From Novilysobacter antarcticus (GTDB lineage Bacteria > Pseudomonadota > Gammaproteobacteria > Xanthomonadales > Xanthomonadaceae), in contig NZ_JAIEUJ010000004.1 of the NCBI RefSeq assembly GCF_019802285.1, forward strand, positions 62,001-126,000: a stretch of 64,000 bases of DNA, written 5' to 3'. Under the pieces are notes generated by a model. The model worked only from the letters and a program-made list of their open reading frames with translations, ran no database searches and was not told the DNA's origin. Position numbers and translations under genes: made by a program. Position 1 is the stretch's first letter, and every line of letters starts with the position of its first letter. This document shows, piece by piece, positions 34,884 to 43,601 of this stretch.

Positions 34884-36145
34884 ACCTGTTCCGCAACCTG
34901 TTGTTCTGGATCGTGCTGGCGCTGGTTGGCGCGCTGGCCGCCCAGCTGCTCGTCCAGGACCCGGGCGTCCTGACGCTCGACTTCCGTGGCACCCGCTACG
35001 TGACGACCCTGGCTGCGGCAATCCTGGTCGGCCTGGGGATCTGGATCGCGTTGTGGTTGATCTGGAAGATGCTCACCCTGCCCTTCATCACCCTGCGCCG
35101 GCGCCGCAACCGCGCCGCGCGGATGAAACTGGTCGATGGCTTGGGCGCGCTGGAGCTGGGGCAGTGGGGACGCTCGGAGAAGCTGCTCGACGAAGCCGCG
35201 CGCCAGCCCATGGCGCTGCGCCAGGGCGTGGCCCAGCTGGCCCATGCCGGCGCGGCACGCGCCGCCGCCGCGGCTGGTGATGCGCCGCGTGCGCGTCAGC
35301 ACCTGGACGCGTTGACCGGCTCCCACCCGGTCACCCGCGCGGTGATCGGCGCCGAACTGGCCTTGGCGGACGGTCGCCCCGCGGAGGCCCTGATGCTGCT
35401 GGAGACACCGGACGTGCAGCCGTTGCCGCCGCGCGGTTTGCTGCTGCGCGCACACGCATTGGCGGCGACCGGCGAGGTGGGCGAGGCGTACGGGCTGCTG
35501 GGCGCCATGCGGCAGCAGAAGGTGCTGCCGGCACCACAGCTGGACCGGCTGGAAGCGCAGTGGGCGAGCGCCGCGCTGCGCGAGGCTGGCGACGCGAATA
35601 TCCTTGCCGACCGGTGGGAATCACTGCCCAAGGCGTTCCGTACCGATCCCGACGCCGTGACGGCGTATGCCGAGCGAGCCGCCGCCCTGCGCTGGGAGGA
35701 CGCCGCGGCGAAAAGCGTGGAAAAGGCACTCGATGAGCGCTGGGACGAATCGCTGGCCGCGCTTTACGGCCGCCTGCCCATCGGTCACCTGGAGCGGCGG
35801 CGCGAAAACGCCGAGCGCTGGCTGCAGTCGCATCCGGGCAGCCCCGCACTCCTGCTGACGCTGGCGCGGATCAATCGCCTGCAGGGGCGCTGGGCGCAGG
35901 CAGAGAGCCACCTGCACCGCGCCATCGCCCAGGGCGCCGGCGCCGATGCGTGGGAGGAGTTGGGGCACGGGTTCGCGGAGTCCGGCGACGAGGCCCGCAG
36001 TCGCCTGGCCTACGCCAACGCCTTGCGCGCCAGCCGCGGCGAGGCCATCACCGAGTTGCCAGGTCGCGACATGCGCCAACAGTTGCATGACATGGCGGTG
36101 GTGGAGGAGCGCGACGAACACGGCATGCCGCGCCTGCGCGAATAG
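34880..36145 (+). CDS. hemY: HemY-type membrane protein with TPR region
   Basis: 421 residues. Two N-terminal helices (about 5-22 and 40-63) carry the HemY_N signature, including FRGTRYVTT, followed by TPR-like alpha repeats to the C-terminus. Enterobacterial HemY is required for normal haem pathway flux but has no known catalytic activity; it is unrelated to the protoporphyrinogen oxidase also called HemY in Bacillus. The start overlaps the hemX stop, so the two are coupled. Confidence 0.88.
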   Translation: MNLFRNLLFWIVLALVGALAAQLLVQDPGVLTLDFRGTRYVTTLAAAILVGLGIWIALWLIWKMLTLPFITLRRRRNRAARMKLVDGLGALELGQWGRSEKLLDEAARQPMALRQGVAQLAHAGAARAAAAAGDAPRARQHLDALTGSHPVTRAVIGAELALADGRPAEALMLLETPDVQPLPPRGLLLRAHALAATGEVGEAYGLLGAMRQQKVLPAPQLDRLEAQWASAALREAGDANILADRWESLPKAFRTDPDAVTAYAERAAALRWEDAAAKSVEKALDERWDESLAALYGRLPIGHLERRRENAERWLQSHPGSPALLLTLARINRLQGRWAQAESHLHRAIAQGAGADAWEELGHGFAESGDEARSRLAYANALRASRGEAITELPGRDMRQQLHDMAVVEERDEHGMPRLRE

Positions 36146-36230
36146 CTGTCGCGGAGCGCCCGCCGCGCCGGTTGGCGTGCCGGGCGCGATGCAGCCGGCG
36201 GTGCAGGGGGTGGATACGTAAACGGGTGCC

Positions 36231-37508
36231 TCAGCGCTCCAGAATCGCCACCACGCCCATGCCACCGGCGGTGCAGATCGACACCAGGCAACGTCCACCG
36301 CCGCGTTGCTCCAGCTCCTTGGCCGCGGTGGCGACGATGCGCGCACCGGTCGCCGCAAACGGATGGCCGGTCGCCAATGACGATCCGTTGGGGTTGATCC
36401 GGGCCGGGTCGATCCGTCCCAGCGGCGCGTCCAGCCCCAGCCGGTTCCTGCAGTACTCCTCGTTTTCCCAAGCGCGCAGCGTGCACAGCACCTGGGCGGA
36501 GAACGCCTCGTGGATCTCGTAGAAGTCGAAGTCCTGCAGGCTCAGGCCGTTACGGGCGAGCATCTCCGGCACGGCGATGGTGGGCGCCATCAGCAGCCCC
36601 TCACCGTGGGTGAAGTCGACCGCGGCGACCTGGGAGTCAACCAGATAGCACAGCGGCTCGTGGCCGTGCGCGGCAGCCCACGCCGGCGAGGCCAGCAGGC
36701 ACGCGGCGGCGCCATCGGTGAGCGGGGTGGAATTGCCGGCGGTCAGCGTGCCACGACCCGAGGTGCGGTCAAACGCGGGTTTCAGCGTCGCCAGCTTTTC
36801 CAGCGAACTGTCGGCGCGCAGGTTGTTGTCGCGGGAGACGCCGCGGAAGCTGACCACAAGGTCGTCGAAGAACCCGCGCTCGTAGGCGGCGGCCAGTTTC
36901 TGGTGCGACGACAGCGCCCACTCGTCCTGCGAATCACGCGAGATGTTCCATTCCTTGGCCATCTCCTCACAGTGCTCGCCCATCGACTTGCCGGTGCGCG
37001 GTTCCGCGACCCCGGGGAAATCGGGCTTGAGTTCGCGCAGCGAGAACCCCTTGAACGCGGCCAGCTTGCCCTTGGTGTCGCGCGCCGCAGCGGCAGCCAG
37101 CAGGCGCCGGCGCAACTGGCTGCCGTACACGATGGGCACGTCCGAGGTGGTGTCGGAGCCACCGCCGATGCCGGCCTCGATCTGGCCCACGGCGATCTTG
37201 TTGGCCACACCGACGATCGTGTCCAGCGAAGTGCCGCAGGCACGCTGCAGCGTGAGTCCCGGGGTCAGCGGGGAGAGGCCCGAGGACAGGGCCGCCTCGC
37301 GCCCGAGATTCCAGTCGCTGGAGTGCTTGATCACCGCACCCATCGCCACCTCGCCCAGTTGCTGCCCGTGCAGGCCGTATTTCTCGACCAGCGCGCCGAG
37401 CGTGCGTACGGACATGCCCAGGTTGCCGACATCCGCATAGGCGGTGTTCTGCCGGCAGAAGGGAATCCGGACGCCGCCGAGCACGGCAACGGGACGGGTT
37501 TGGCGCAT
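36231..37508 (-). CDS. fadI: Acetyl-CoA C-acyltransferase (thiolase) of the FadI type
   Basis: 425 residues. Thiolase active sites are present: the nucleophilic Cys in LQRACGTSLD near residue 92, EIHEAFSAQ near 344, the basic His in GHPFAATGAR near 377, and the second Cys in CTAGGMG near 415. It performs the last, thiolytic step of beta-oxidation. A GAGGTGA ribosome site lies before the ATG. The usual partner FadJ/FadB-type gene is absent from this window, so it stands alone, converging on hemY. Confidence 0.9.
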   Translation of the reverse strand: MRQTRPVAVLGGVRIPFCRQNTAYADVGNLGMSVRTLGALVEKYGLHGQQLGEVAMGAVIKHSSDWNLGREAALSSGLSPLTPGLTLQRACGTSLDTIVGVANKIAVGQIEAGIGGGSDTTSDVPIVYGSQLRRRLLAAAAARDTKGKLAAFKGFSLRELKPDFPGVAEPRTGKSMGEHCEEMAKEWNISRDSQDEWALSSHQKLAAAYERGFFDDLVVSFRGVSRDNNLRADSSLEKLATLKPAFDRTSGRGTLTAGNSTPLTDGAAACLLASPAWAAAHGHEPLCYLVDSQVAAVDFTHGEGLLMAPTIAVPEMLARNGLSLQDFDFYEIHEAFSAQVLCTLRAWENEEYCRNRLGLDAPLGRIDPARINPNGSSLATGHPFAATGARIVATAAKELEQRGGGRCLVSICTAGGMGVVAILER

Positions 37509-37582
37509 CGGTGGTCACCTCGTTGGAGCCCCGCCGCGGTCCGGCCAGAGCGGGGATTGCAGGGCCCGCGGTCGCTTGCGGG

Positions 37583-37588
37583 CATAAT
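37583..37588 (+). promoter_or_regulatory. Candidate -10 element (CATAAT) for the 311-residue protein
   Basis: CATAAT lies about 100 bases before the ATG at 37688, in the gap divergent from fadI. It matches the -10 consensus at five of six positions; no convincing -35 precedes it. Confidence 0.35.
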
Positions 37589-37687
37589 GTCCGCAGTGTA
37601 ACGCCGGGCCTCGCGCGCCACCAAACGCCTGCGTATCCAGTCAGGCCCGACAACCCGCCCGCACCCGGATTCGATCACGGACCCCCG

Positions 37688-38623
37688 ATGAGCCCAGCCA
37701 GCAACTCCGACCCTGTCTCCCGTCCTGACCCAGCGGACCCGCTGAGCGTGCTGGGTGCGTTCGCCATCGAAGTGGTCGGCGACGCGCCGGTCGACCGCGA
37801 CCGCCTGGCGCAGGCCGAAGTCGGTGCGCTGGCCCAGCTGATCGCCCGTGACCTGGCCGATTTCGCGCCCGAGGCGGCGCGACTGGAACTGATCACCGTC
37901 GGCGCCCACTACGATCCGGTCGAGTTGTTGCGGCCGGGCTGGCCACTGCATCGTGAACTGGACGAGTTGGCCGCCCGCGCGCCGCAAGGTGGCCTGGAGC
38001 GTGACAACGGCCGGATCATCGCCTTCGGTGCTAGCGGCTCGGTGCTGCCGGGCACGCTGGCGCCGTCGCCGGATTACCTCGGCGGTCCGCTGCGGCTGGT
38101 GCCGTTTGTGCTGAAGGGCGCCGAGGACGTGGTGGCGCGGGTCGGCGATGCGTTCGAGCGCGACCTGATCGAGGTGGGCATGGCGGCGGCGGATACCGCG
38201 CTGGCCGCCCAGGCCGCTTTCGGTCTGCAGGTGGAGCATGCGCGCTTCATGACCGTGCACGACCTAGCGGCGATGACCTCGATCCAGTATGAACACGCCG
38301 GTCTGGCGCCCCTGTGGCCGCTGCTGGAAACCGCATTACTGCGTCCGGGCCAGTCCGTCTGGCTGGACGAGGCGCCCGAGCCGCTGCTGCATTACGTCAA
38401 TGGCGAGGCGCGCATCGCCCTGATGTCACCCGCGAGCTGGGAACAGCACTATCCCCAGAGCGTCACCGCCGAGGAGGATGGCAAGCGCGAGCGCCTGCAG
38501 CGCCTGTTCCAGTTTTTCCAGGGGCGCCAGCGCCAGATCGCCGCGGTGCTCGGCGCGCACGGCATTGCCGTGCAGTTCGTGCACTGCGACCTCGGCGATG
38601 ATTGCCGCGCCGCGCTGGCCTGA
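37688..38623 (+). CDS. Conserved hypothetical protein, 311 residues
   Basis: Soluble, acidic and alpha-beta in look, without signal peptide or transmembrane segment. Segments such as VGAHYDPVELLRPGWPLHRE, GGLERDNGRIIAFGA and HYVNGEARIALMSPASWEQH suggest a globular enzyme-like fold, but I recognise no catalytic motif. It looks like a protein kept in xanthomonads without a named family. The stop TGA directly abuts the stop of the convergent acetyltransferase gene (TGATCA), leaving no terminator space. Confidence 0.6.
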   Translation: MSPASNSDPVSRPDPADPLSVLGAFAIEVVGDAPVDRDRLAQAEVGALAQLIARDLADFAPEAARLELITVGAHYDPVELLRPGWPLHRELDELAARAPQGGLERDNGRIIAFGASGSVLPGTLAPSPDYLGGPLRLVPFVLKGAEDVVARVGDAFERDLIEVGMAAADTALAAQAAFGLQVEHARFMTVHDLAAMTSIQYEHAGLAPLWPLLETALLRPGQSVWLDEAPEPLLHYVNGEARIALMSPASWEQHYPQSVTAEEDGKRERLQRLFQFFQGRQRQIAAVLGAHGIAVQFVHCDLGDDCRAALA

Positions 38624-39109
38624 TCAGTCGCGAAAACCCGCTTCGTAGATCCGGTAGCCGGCATCGGCCATGCCCAGCGCTTCGTAAGTGCGTTGGGCGA
38701 TGGCGTTGTCCCGCTCGACATAAAGACGCAGGCCGATGACGCCGTCGGTCTGGCGAGCGAGATCCTCGACATGGCGATACAGGGCGGACAGCACTCCGCG
38801 GCGGCGATAGCCGGGATCGACGTACACGCTCTGGATCCACCACCAGTCACCGTTGCGCCAGTCGCTCCACTCCCGGGTCAGCATCAGCGTGCCGACCGGC
38901 ATGCGCACCGTCTCGCGGCCAGCGAGCACCGCACTACCGACCGCAATGAAATACCGCGCCCGCGCGGCATCGGCGATGCCCGTCCTGACTCCCGCCAGGA
39001 TGGTGGCGGGGGTCAGCACCTTGGATTCGGTCTCCAGCGCCATCGCCGCCGACCACTGCGCCAGCAGGTCGGCGTCGTCGGGCGTCGCTTCACGGATGTC
39101 TATCTGCAT
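38624..39109 (-). CDS. GNAT-family N-acetyltransferase
   Basis: 161 residues. The acetyl-CoA pyrophosphate loop is VDPGYRRRGVLSALY near residue 96, and the C-terminal YVERDNAIAQRTYEALGM is the usual GNAT motif B. The tryptophan-rich WRNGDWWWIQSVYV strand is typical of this subgroup. The substrate is unknown. The ATG at 39109 is the first well-placed start; a longer upstream frame runs into sodC. Confidence 0.85.
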   Translation of the reverse strand: MQIDIREATPDDADLLAQWSAAMALETESKVLTPATILAGVRTGIADAARARYFIAVGSAVLAGRETVRMPVGTLMLTREWSDWRNGDWWWIQSVYVDPGYRRRGVLSALYRHVEDLARQTDGVIGLRLYVERDNAIAQRTYEALGMADAGYRIYEAGFRD

Positions 39110-39149
39110 GCGTCCAGCATCGCATCCGGGGAAGCCGGCGTCACACCCG

Positions 39150-39737
39150 TCAGCCCGCTTGGATGACCCCGCAGGCCACGCGTGCCCCGGCATCACCGGC
39201 GGGCTGGCTGGTGTAGTCGTCGGCTGCGGCATGCACGACCACCGCACGGCCGATGGCGTCGTTGGGCGCACCGCCGCCCAGCACCGGGCCGCTGGCATGC
39301 ACGTCGACCGTGGCCACGCCCTTGGCATCGGCAACGATGTTGTCCATGTCACCGGCGTGATGGGGTGTCGAACCCACCCGGCCGTGCATCACCCCGGCAG
39401 GATTGAAGTGGCCGCCCGCACTGCTGGCATCGGCTGCACTGCAGTCGCCCTTCTCGTGGATGTGGATGGCGTGGGTGCTGTTGGGCTTGAAGCCGCCGAT
39501 CTCGCCGCTGAAGTGCACGCCGTCACCCATTGGGGTGATGGTCAGTCGCCCGCTCACAATGCTGCCGGAGGCGCCAGCCAGGTTGACGTGGGCGCGCTGG
39601 ACCGTGGAGGTGGTCGCCATTGCCGCGCTGGATGCCGCCGATGGCGAGGGCGTCTTGCGGGGCTGGTCGGGGGTGCTGCTGCAAGCGGCCAAACCAAGCG
39701 CCACTACGGCGGCGCCGGCCAGAACGGTGGTCTTCAT
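39150..39737 (-). CDS. sodC: Periplasmic Cu/Zn superoxide dismutase, lipid-anchored
   Basis: 195 residues. The signal ends in LGLAAC, a lipobox, so the enzyme is a lipoprotein, with a Ser/Ala/Thr linker of about 30 residues. The metal sites are complete: HAIHIHEKGDC (copper ligands and disulfide Cys), GGHFNP, HHAGDMDN (zinc ligands), and VVVHAAADDY near the end. It converts periplasmic superoxide to peroxide. A tethered SodC of this form is common in Gram-negative bacteria exposed to host or predator oxidants. Confidence 0.93.
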   Translation of the reverse strand: MKTTVLAGAAVVALGLAACSSTPDQPRKTPSPSAASSAAMATTSTVQRAHVNLAGASGSIVSGRLTITPMGDGVHFSGEIGGFKPNSTHAIHIHEKGDCSAADASSAGGHFNPAGVMHGRVGSTPHHAGDMDNIVADAKGVATVDVHASGPVLGGGAPNDAIGRAVVVHAAADDYTSQPAGDAGARVACGVIQAG

Positions 39738-39963
39738 GGAACTCTCCTTGGGTGAAGAATCGCAGCGGAACATTATCCCGTCTGCGGTCGCAGGCTGGTG
39801 AAGCCGTCACGCCGGAAGGACGACAGGGGCCGGCGGTTCCCGGCGTTACAATCGGTCTCCACGGCCCCGCCGCTCCACTGGCTCGCGCGCGCAACACCCG
39901 CGAAACGAGACGGGGCGCGCCCGCCACCCCGCTCACCGGCCACCCTGCCTCGAGGTCCGCCCA

Positions 39964-40755
39964 TTGGACACCCCAACCCCATCGCCGAGTTCCGCCGCCA
40001 GCTATCCACCGGCCACCACCCTTGCGGATCTACGGCACAACCTGGACGCCGTCCAGGCACGCATCCAGGCGGCGTGCCAGCGGGTCGGCCGCGCTCCGGA
40101 AGAGGTCCGTCTGCTGCCGGTCAGCAAGACCATCGACGAGGCACGCCTCCGCCTGGCTCACGCGGCGGGCTGCACGTTCCTGGGCGAGAACAAGGTCCAG
40201 GAAGCGCACGCGAAGTGGCAGGCGATGGCCGACCTGACCGACCTGCGCTGGTCGGTGATCGGCCATCTGCAGACCAACAAGGCCAAGCTGGTGGCCAGCT
40301 TCGCCAGCGAGTTCCAGGCCCTCGACAGCCTGCGCCTGGCGCGGGCGCTCGATCGTCGCCTGCAAGAGGAGGGTCGCTCGTTGGACGTCTTCGTGCAGGT
40401 GAACTCGTCCGGCGAGGCCAGCAAGTACGGCCTGGCACCCGAGGACGTTGCCGCGTTCGTGCGTGAACTGCCCGCCTTCAGCGCCTTGCGCGTGCGCGGC
40501 CTGATGACCCTGGCGGCGCTGTCGCCGGATGCCGCGCGGGTGCGCGCCTGCTTTGTCCTGCTGCGCGATCTGCGCGACCGCCTGCGCCAGGATGCCCCGG
40601 ACGGCATCGGGATGGACGAGCTGTCGATGGGCATGTCGGGCGACTTCGAGACCGCGATCGAGGAAGGCGCGACCGTGGTCCGCGTCGGCCAGGCGATTTT
40701 CGGTGCGCGTGCGCTGCCCGACAGCCACTACTGGCCGACGGAATCTGGCGCGTGA
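39964..40755 (+). CDS. yggS: PLP homeostasis protein YggS/PROSC family
   Basis: 263 residues. The PLP lysine lies in [13 protein letters not shown] near residue 48. [46 protein letters not shown] are all family signatures. It binds PLP and buffers it rather than catalysing a reaction. No ATG exists in the expected place, so a TTG at 39964 is the likely start, which adds a Pro/Ser-rich lead of about 20 residues. A TACAAT -10 lies at 39847. It overlaps pdxY by 4 bases. Confidence 0.9.
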   Translation: MDTPTPSPSSAASYPPATTLADLRHNLDAVQARIQAACQRVGRAPEEVRLLPVSKTIDEARLRLAHAAGCTFLGENKVQEAHAKWQAMADLTDLRWSVIGHLQTNKAKLVASFASEFQALDSLRLARALDRRLQEEGRSLDVFVQVNSSGEASKYGLAPEDVAAFVRELPAFSALRVRGLMTLAALSPDAARVRACFVLLRDLRDRLRQDAPDGIGMDELSMGMSGDFETAIEEGATVVRVGQAIFGARALPDSHYWPTESGA

Positions 40756-41612
40756 GCCACGCCGCGCAGCCGGAGGTGCTGGCATCCACGCTGCTGGCTC
40801 CACTGGCGATCGATGTGGTGTCGGTGCAGTCGCAGGTCGTTTATGGCCGGGTCGGCAACAACGTCGCCGTGCCGACGCTGCAGGCGGCCGGCCTGAGCGT
40901 CGTCGCCGTGCCCACGGTGCTGCTGAGCAATACCCCGCATTACCCGACCCTGCACGGCGGGCCTGTCCCAATCGACTGGTTCAGCGGCTATCTCGAGGAT
41001 CTCGACGCGCGCGGCGCATTGGCCACGCTGCGCTCGATTCTGGTCGGCTATCTGGGCGGTCCCGCGCAGGCGCAGGCGCTGGCGGACTGGATCGGCCGAA
41101 TGCATGAGCGCCACCCTGGCCTGCATGTGCAGATCGACCCGGTGATCGGCGACCACGACACCGGCGTGTACGTTGACCCGGCGATGCTGCCCGTGTATCA
41201 GCAGGCGCTGTTGCCGATGGCGCACGGCCTGACCCCGAACGGATTCGAGCTGGAACGCCTCAGCAACCTCCCGACCGACACCATCGAGGGCGCGATCGAT
41301 GCGGCGCGCGCGTTGCTGGTCGGCCACACCCAATGGGTGGTGGTGACCAGCGCCGCGCCCGACTCGTGGGCCGACGCGCGCATGCGGGTCGCAGTGGTCA
41401 GCCGTGAGGATGCGCAGGTCGTCGAACACGAACGCGTCGATGCCGCGCCCAAAGGTACCGGCGACCTGTTCAGCGCCGTGCTCAATGCGCAACTGCTGGC
41501 TGGAGTGCCGCTGCTGGAGGCCACCCGTCACGCCTGCGCCCGGGTCGTCGACGCGGTCGGCGCCACCCACCGTGCTGGCTCCGCAGAACTGCTGCTGCCC
41601 TCCATCACCTGA
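40752..41612 (+). CDS. pdxY: Pyridoxal kinase
   Basis: 286 residues, ribokinase family. Motifs: [14 protein letters not shown] at the N-terminus (pyridoxal binding), [13 protein letters not shown] near residue 135, and the anion hole/catalytic base [12 protein letters not shown] near 232. It phosphorylates pyridoxal to PLP. The GTG start overlaps the yggS TGA, so PLP synthesis and PLP buffering are translated together. The N-terminal 20 residues before the conserved SVQSQ are extra compared with E. coli PdxY. Confidence 0.9.
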   Translation: MSHAAQPEVLASTLLAPLAIDVVSVQSQVVYGRVGNNVAVPTLQAAGLSVVAVPTVLLSNTPHYPTLHGGPVPIDWFSGYLEDLDARGALATLRSILVGYLGGPAQAQALADWIGRMHERHPGLHVQIDPVIGDHDTGVYVDPAMLPVYQQALLPMAHGLTPNGFELERLSNLPTDTIEGAIDAARALLVGHTQWVVVTSAAPDSWADARMRVAVVSREDAQVVEHERVDAAPKGTGDLFSAVLNAQLLAGVPLLEATRHACARVVDAVGATHRAGSAELLLPSIT

Positions 41613-41747
41613 GGTGGCCCGCGGCGGCCGGCGCCGGCCCGTTGGCTGAACCGTCCACGGTCAAATCAACGTCCTCTAGGGCCAACCCCAGCTGTCGGCG
41701 CGAACGGCACGCTCTATGTTCGACTCAGGAAACTGACGGAGTTGACC

Positions 41748-43505
41748 ATGAGCATCCCCCGCATTGACGGCGTCCGCGAGCGCTTCTTACCGCCACCTCC
41801 GCCGCCGCGGCAGCACGTGGTCAAGCATGGCGACTCGATCGCCACCATCGCCAAGGCCGAGGGCATCAGCGCGCAGAAGCTGCTGGCCGCCAACCCGCAG
41901 GTCCTCAATCCCGACGTGTTGTATCCGGGCGACCGGATCAACCTGCCAGAGGCAGCGCCGGCCAAAAACACGGCGGGCAGCGGCACGCTGGAGGCCAAAC
42001 CGGAAACCACCACCCGCACCGGCGACGCCGTCAACGGCACGGTCTCGACCAGCAAAACGGGGGTCAAGCTGACCGACAGCGGTGCCACGCTCAGCGGCAG
42101 CAGGAGCGACAAGACCACCACCGCCGGCAGCAACGGTACCTCCAGCACCACCGGCACCTCCGCCAACGGCAGCATCGGCTTTGACAGCGAGAAGGGCACG
42201 GTCAGCATCAGCGGCGGAGGCGGCTTCAGTCAGGGGTTGAAGAATGCCAAGGGTTACGGCGTGTCGTTCGGAATCGACGCCCAGACCACGGTGACCTCCG
42301 GCAAAAAGACCGACAACGGCGTGACCACGTACCGCAGTTCGGCGGATCTCTCGGTGACGCTCAACGCCGGTGTGGAGTCCAAGCAGGCCGGACTGGAGGT
42401 CGGCAGGACCGAGGGCATCAAGGGTTCCTTCGAGGTGTCGATGCCCGAGCAGATCGCGGCCAAGACCGACCTGAAAACGGTCAACCCGTTTGACCCCGAT
42501 TCCATGCCCACCGGCACGGTGATCAAGCTCGACGGTTCGCAGTACAGCGGCACCGAGTTCAAGGCCGCTTTCCGCCATATCGCCACCGAATCGAAGATCA
42601 CCAATTTTGAAGGCGCCAGCCTGCTGGTGGAAAAGACTGGCACCGATCAGGTCCGCGTCACCGGCGGCCCGACTGAAGCGATAGAAGCCTACAACGGCGT
42701 CGGCGTGGATTTCTCGGTAGCCAGCGCGATGCTCGGCCGCAACGACAAGCTCGACACCGCCACGCTGAAGACCGCGGAGTTCAACCTGTCCAGTGCTGAC
42801 GGCCGCGCCGCGTTCAATGACTACATCGCCACCGGCAGGATGCCGGCGGACAACGGCAACGGCGTGTCCGAGGTCGCCACCATCGAGAAGATCGACTACT
42901 CCTCGCAGACTCAGCTCAAGATCGAACTCGGCTCGCTGAAGGCGTCGCTGGACGGCGCCAGGAACACCGGCAACAGCGTGCTGACCACCCGTGCCGACGG
43001 CTCGGCGTCGGCGACCTGGGACCTGCAGTACGGCGACAATGTGCCCCTGTCGATCACCCAGAGCTTCAAGGCCGACGGCTCCGAGGTGATGGCCGACCGG
43101 CGTTACAGCTTTACCTACAACGCCGACGACAGTGTTGCGACCTTCCTCAATGTCGCCCAGAGCGGCGACGTCAAGCACGCAACGTCCGGTCCGGTGAAGG
43201 GCGGGGACACCGTAACCGTGAGCTACACCGAAGCGGAAATGGCCCAGTTACTGGGTCATGCGGACAAGGCCCTGGAAGCCTCCGGTGGCACTGACTTCCA
43301 GCTCAGATCTCTGATCAAGGACTACGACGGCAACACGATCAAGACCTGGGATTTCGCGATCGCACTGGCCCGCAACCTGGGCGGCTCGGACTACCAGAGC
43401 GCAGAGCGACTGTTCAGCATTTCCCAGGCGGCCGACGGCGATAGGGGCGACCGCAGCGGCGTCGCTCTGCCCGGCACGATGACGGTCACCAAACGCGCTG
43501 GCTGA
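41748..43505 (+). CDS. Large LysM-domain protein of unknown function (possible secreted cargo)
   Basis: 585 residues without signal peptide. A Pro-run (LPPPPPPRQ) leads into one LysM domain at about 23-67 (HVVKHGDSIATIAKAEG, then PDVLYPGDRINLP). A Thr/Ser/Gly linker of about 75 residues follows, then a long beta-rich region with many charged, repetitive strands (ISGGGGFSQG, then FGIDAQTTVT, ADLSVTLNAG) and a helical C-terminus. LysM at the N-terminus without an export signal suggests export by a dedicated machine, or a phage-like baseplate role, but no partner gene is adjacent. It is neither an annotated toxin nor an enzyme I recognise. Confidence 0.65.
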   Translation: MSIPRIDGVRERFLPPPPPPRQHVVKHGDSIATIAKAEGISAQKLLAANPQVLNPDVLYPGDRINLPEAAPAKNTAGSGTLEAKPETTTRTGDAVNGTVSTSKTGVKLTDSGATLSGSRSDKTTTAGSNGTSSTTGTSANGSIGFDSEKGTVSISGGGGFSQGLKNAKGYGVSFGIDAQTTVTSGKKTDNGVTTYRSSADLSVTLNAGVESKQAGLEVGRTEGIKGSFEVSMPEQIAAKTDLKTVNPFDPDSMPTGTVIKLDGSQYSGTEFKAAFRHIATESKITNFEGASLLVEKTGTDQVRVTGGPTEAIEAYNGVGVDFSVASAMLGRNDKLDTATLKTAEFNLSSADGRAAFNDYIATGRMPADNGNGVSEVATIEKIDYSSQTQLKIELGSLKASLDGARNTGNSVLTTRADGSASATWDLQYGDNVPLSITQSFKADGSEVMADRRYSFTYNADDSVATFLNVAQSGDVKHATSGPVKGGDTVTVSYTEAEMAQLLGHADKALEASGGTDFQLRSLIKDYDGNTIKTWDFAIALARNLGGSDYQSAERLFSISQAADGDRGDRSGVALPGTMTVTKRAG

Positions 43506-43565
43506 CGGTCCCTACGGCGCCCACTCCCGGCGGAGTTGCGCCGGCGGACTTGATCCATCGCAGCA

Positions 43566-43592
43566 GCGTCGGCCGGAAATCCCGGCCGACGC
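43566..43592. terminator. Terminator-like hairpin between the LysM gene and glnA
   Basis: A perfect 11-bp stem (GCGTCGGCCGG / CCGGCCGACGC) with a 5-base AAATC loop stands 9 bases after the glnA stop and 60 bases after the LysM stop. There is no T-run, so efficiency is uncertain; it could serve both convergent genes. Confidence 0.55.
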
Positions 43593-43601
43593 ATGACCGG
43601 G

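Noticed and set aside
41627-41640. Perfect 14-bp palindrome GGCCGGCGCCGGCC after pdxY
   Set aside because: It is made only of G and C in a very GC-rich region and has no T-run or partner site, so chance or a weak hairpin is the simplest explanation.
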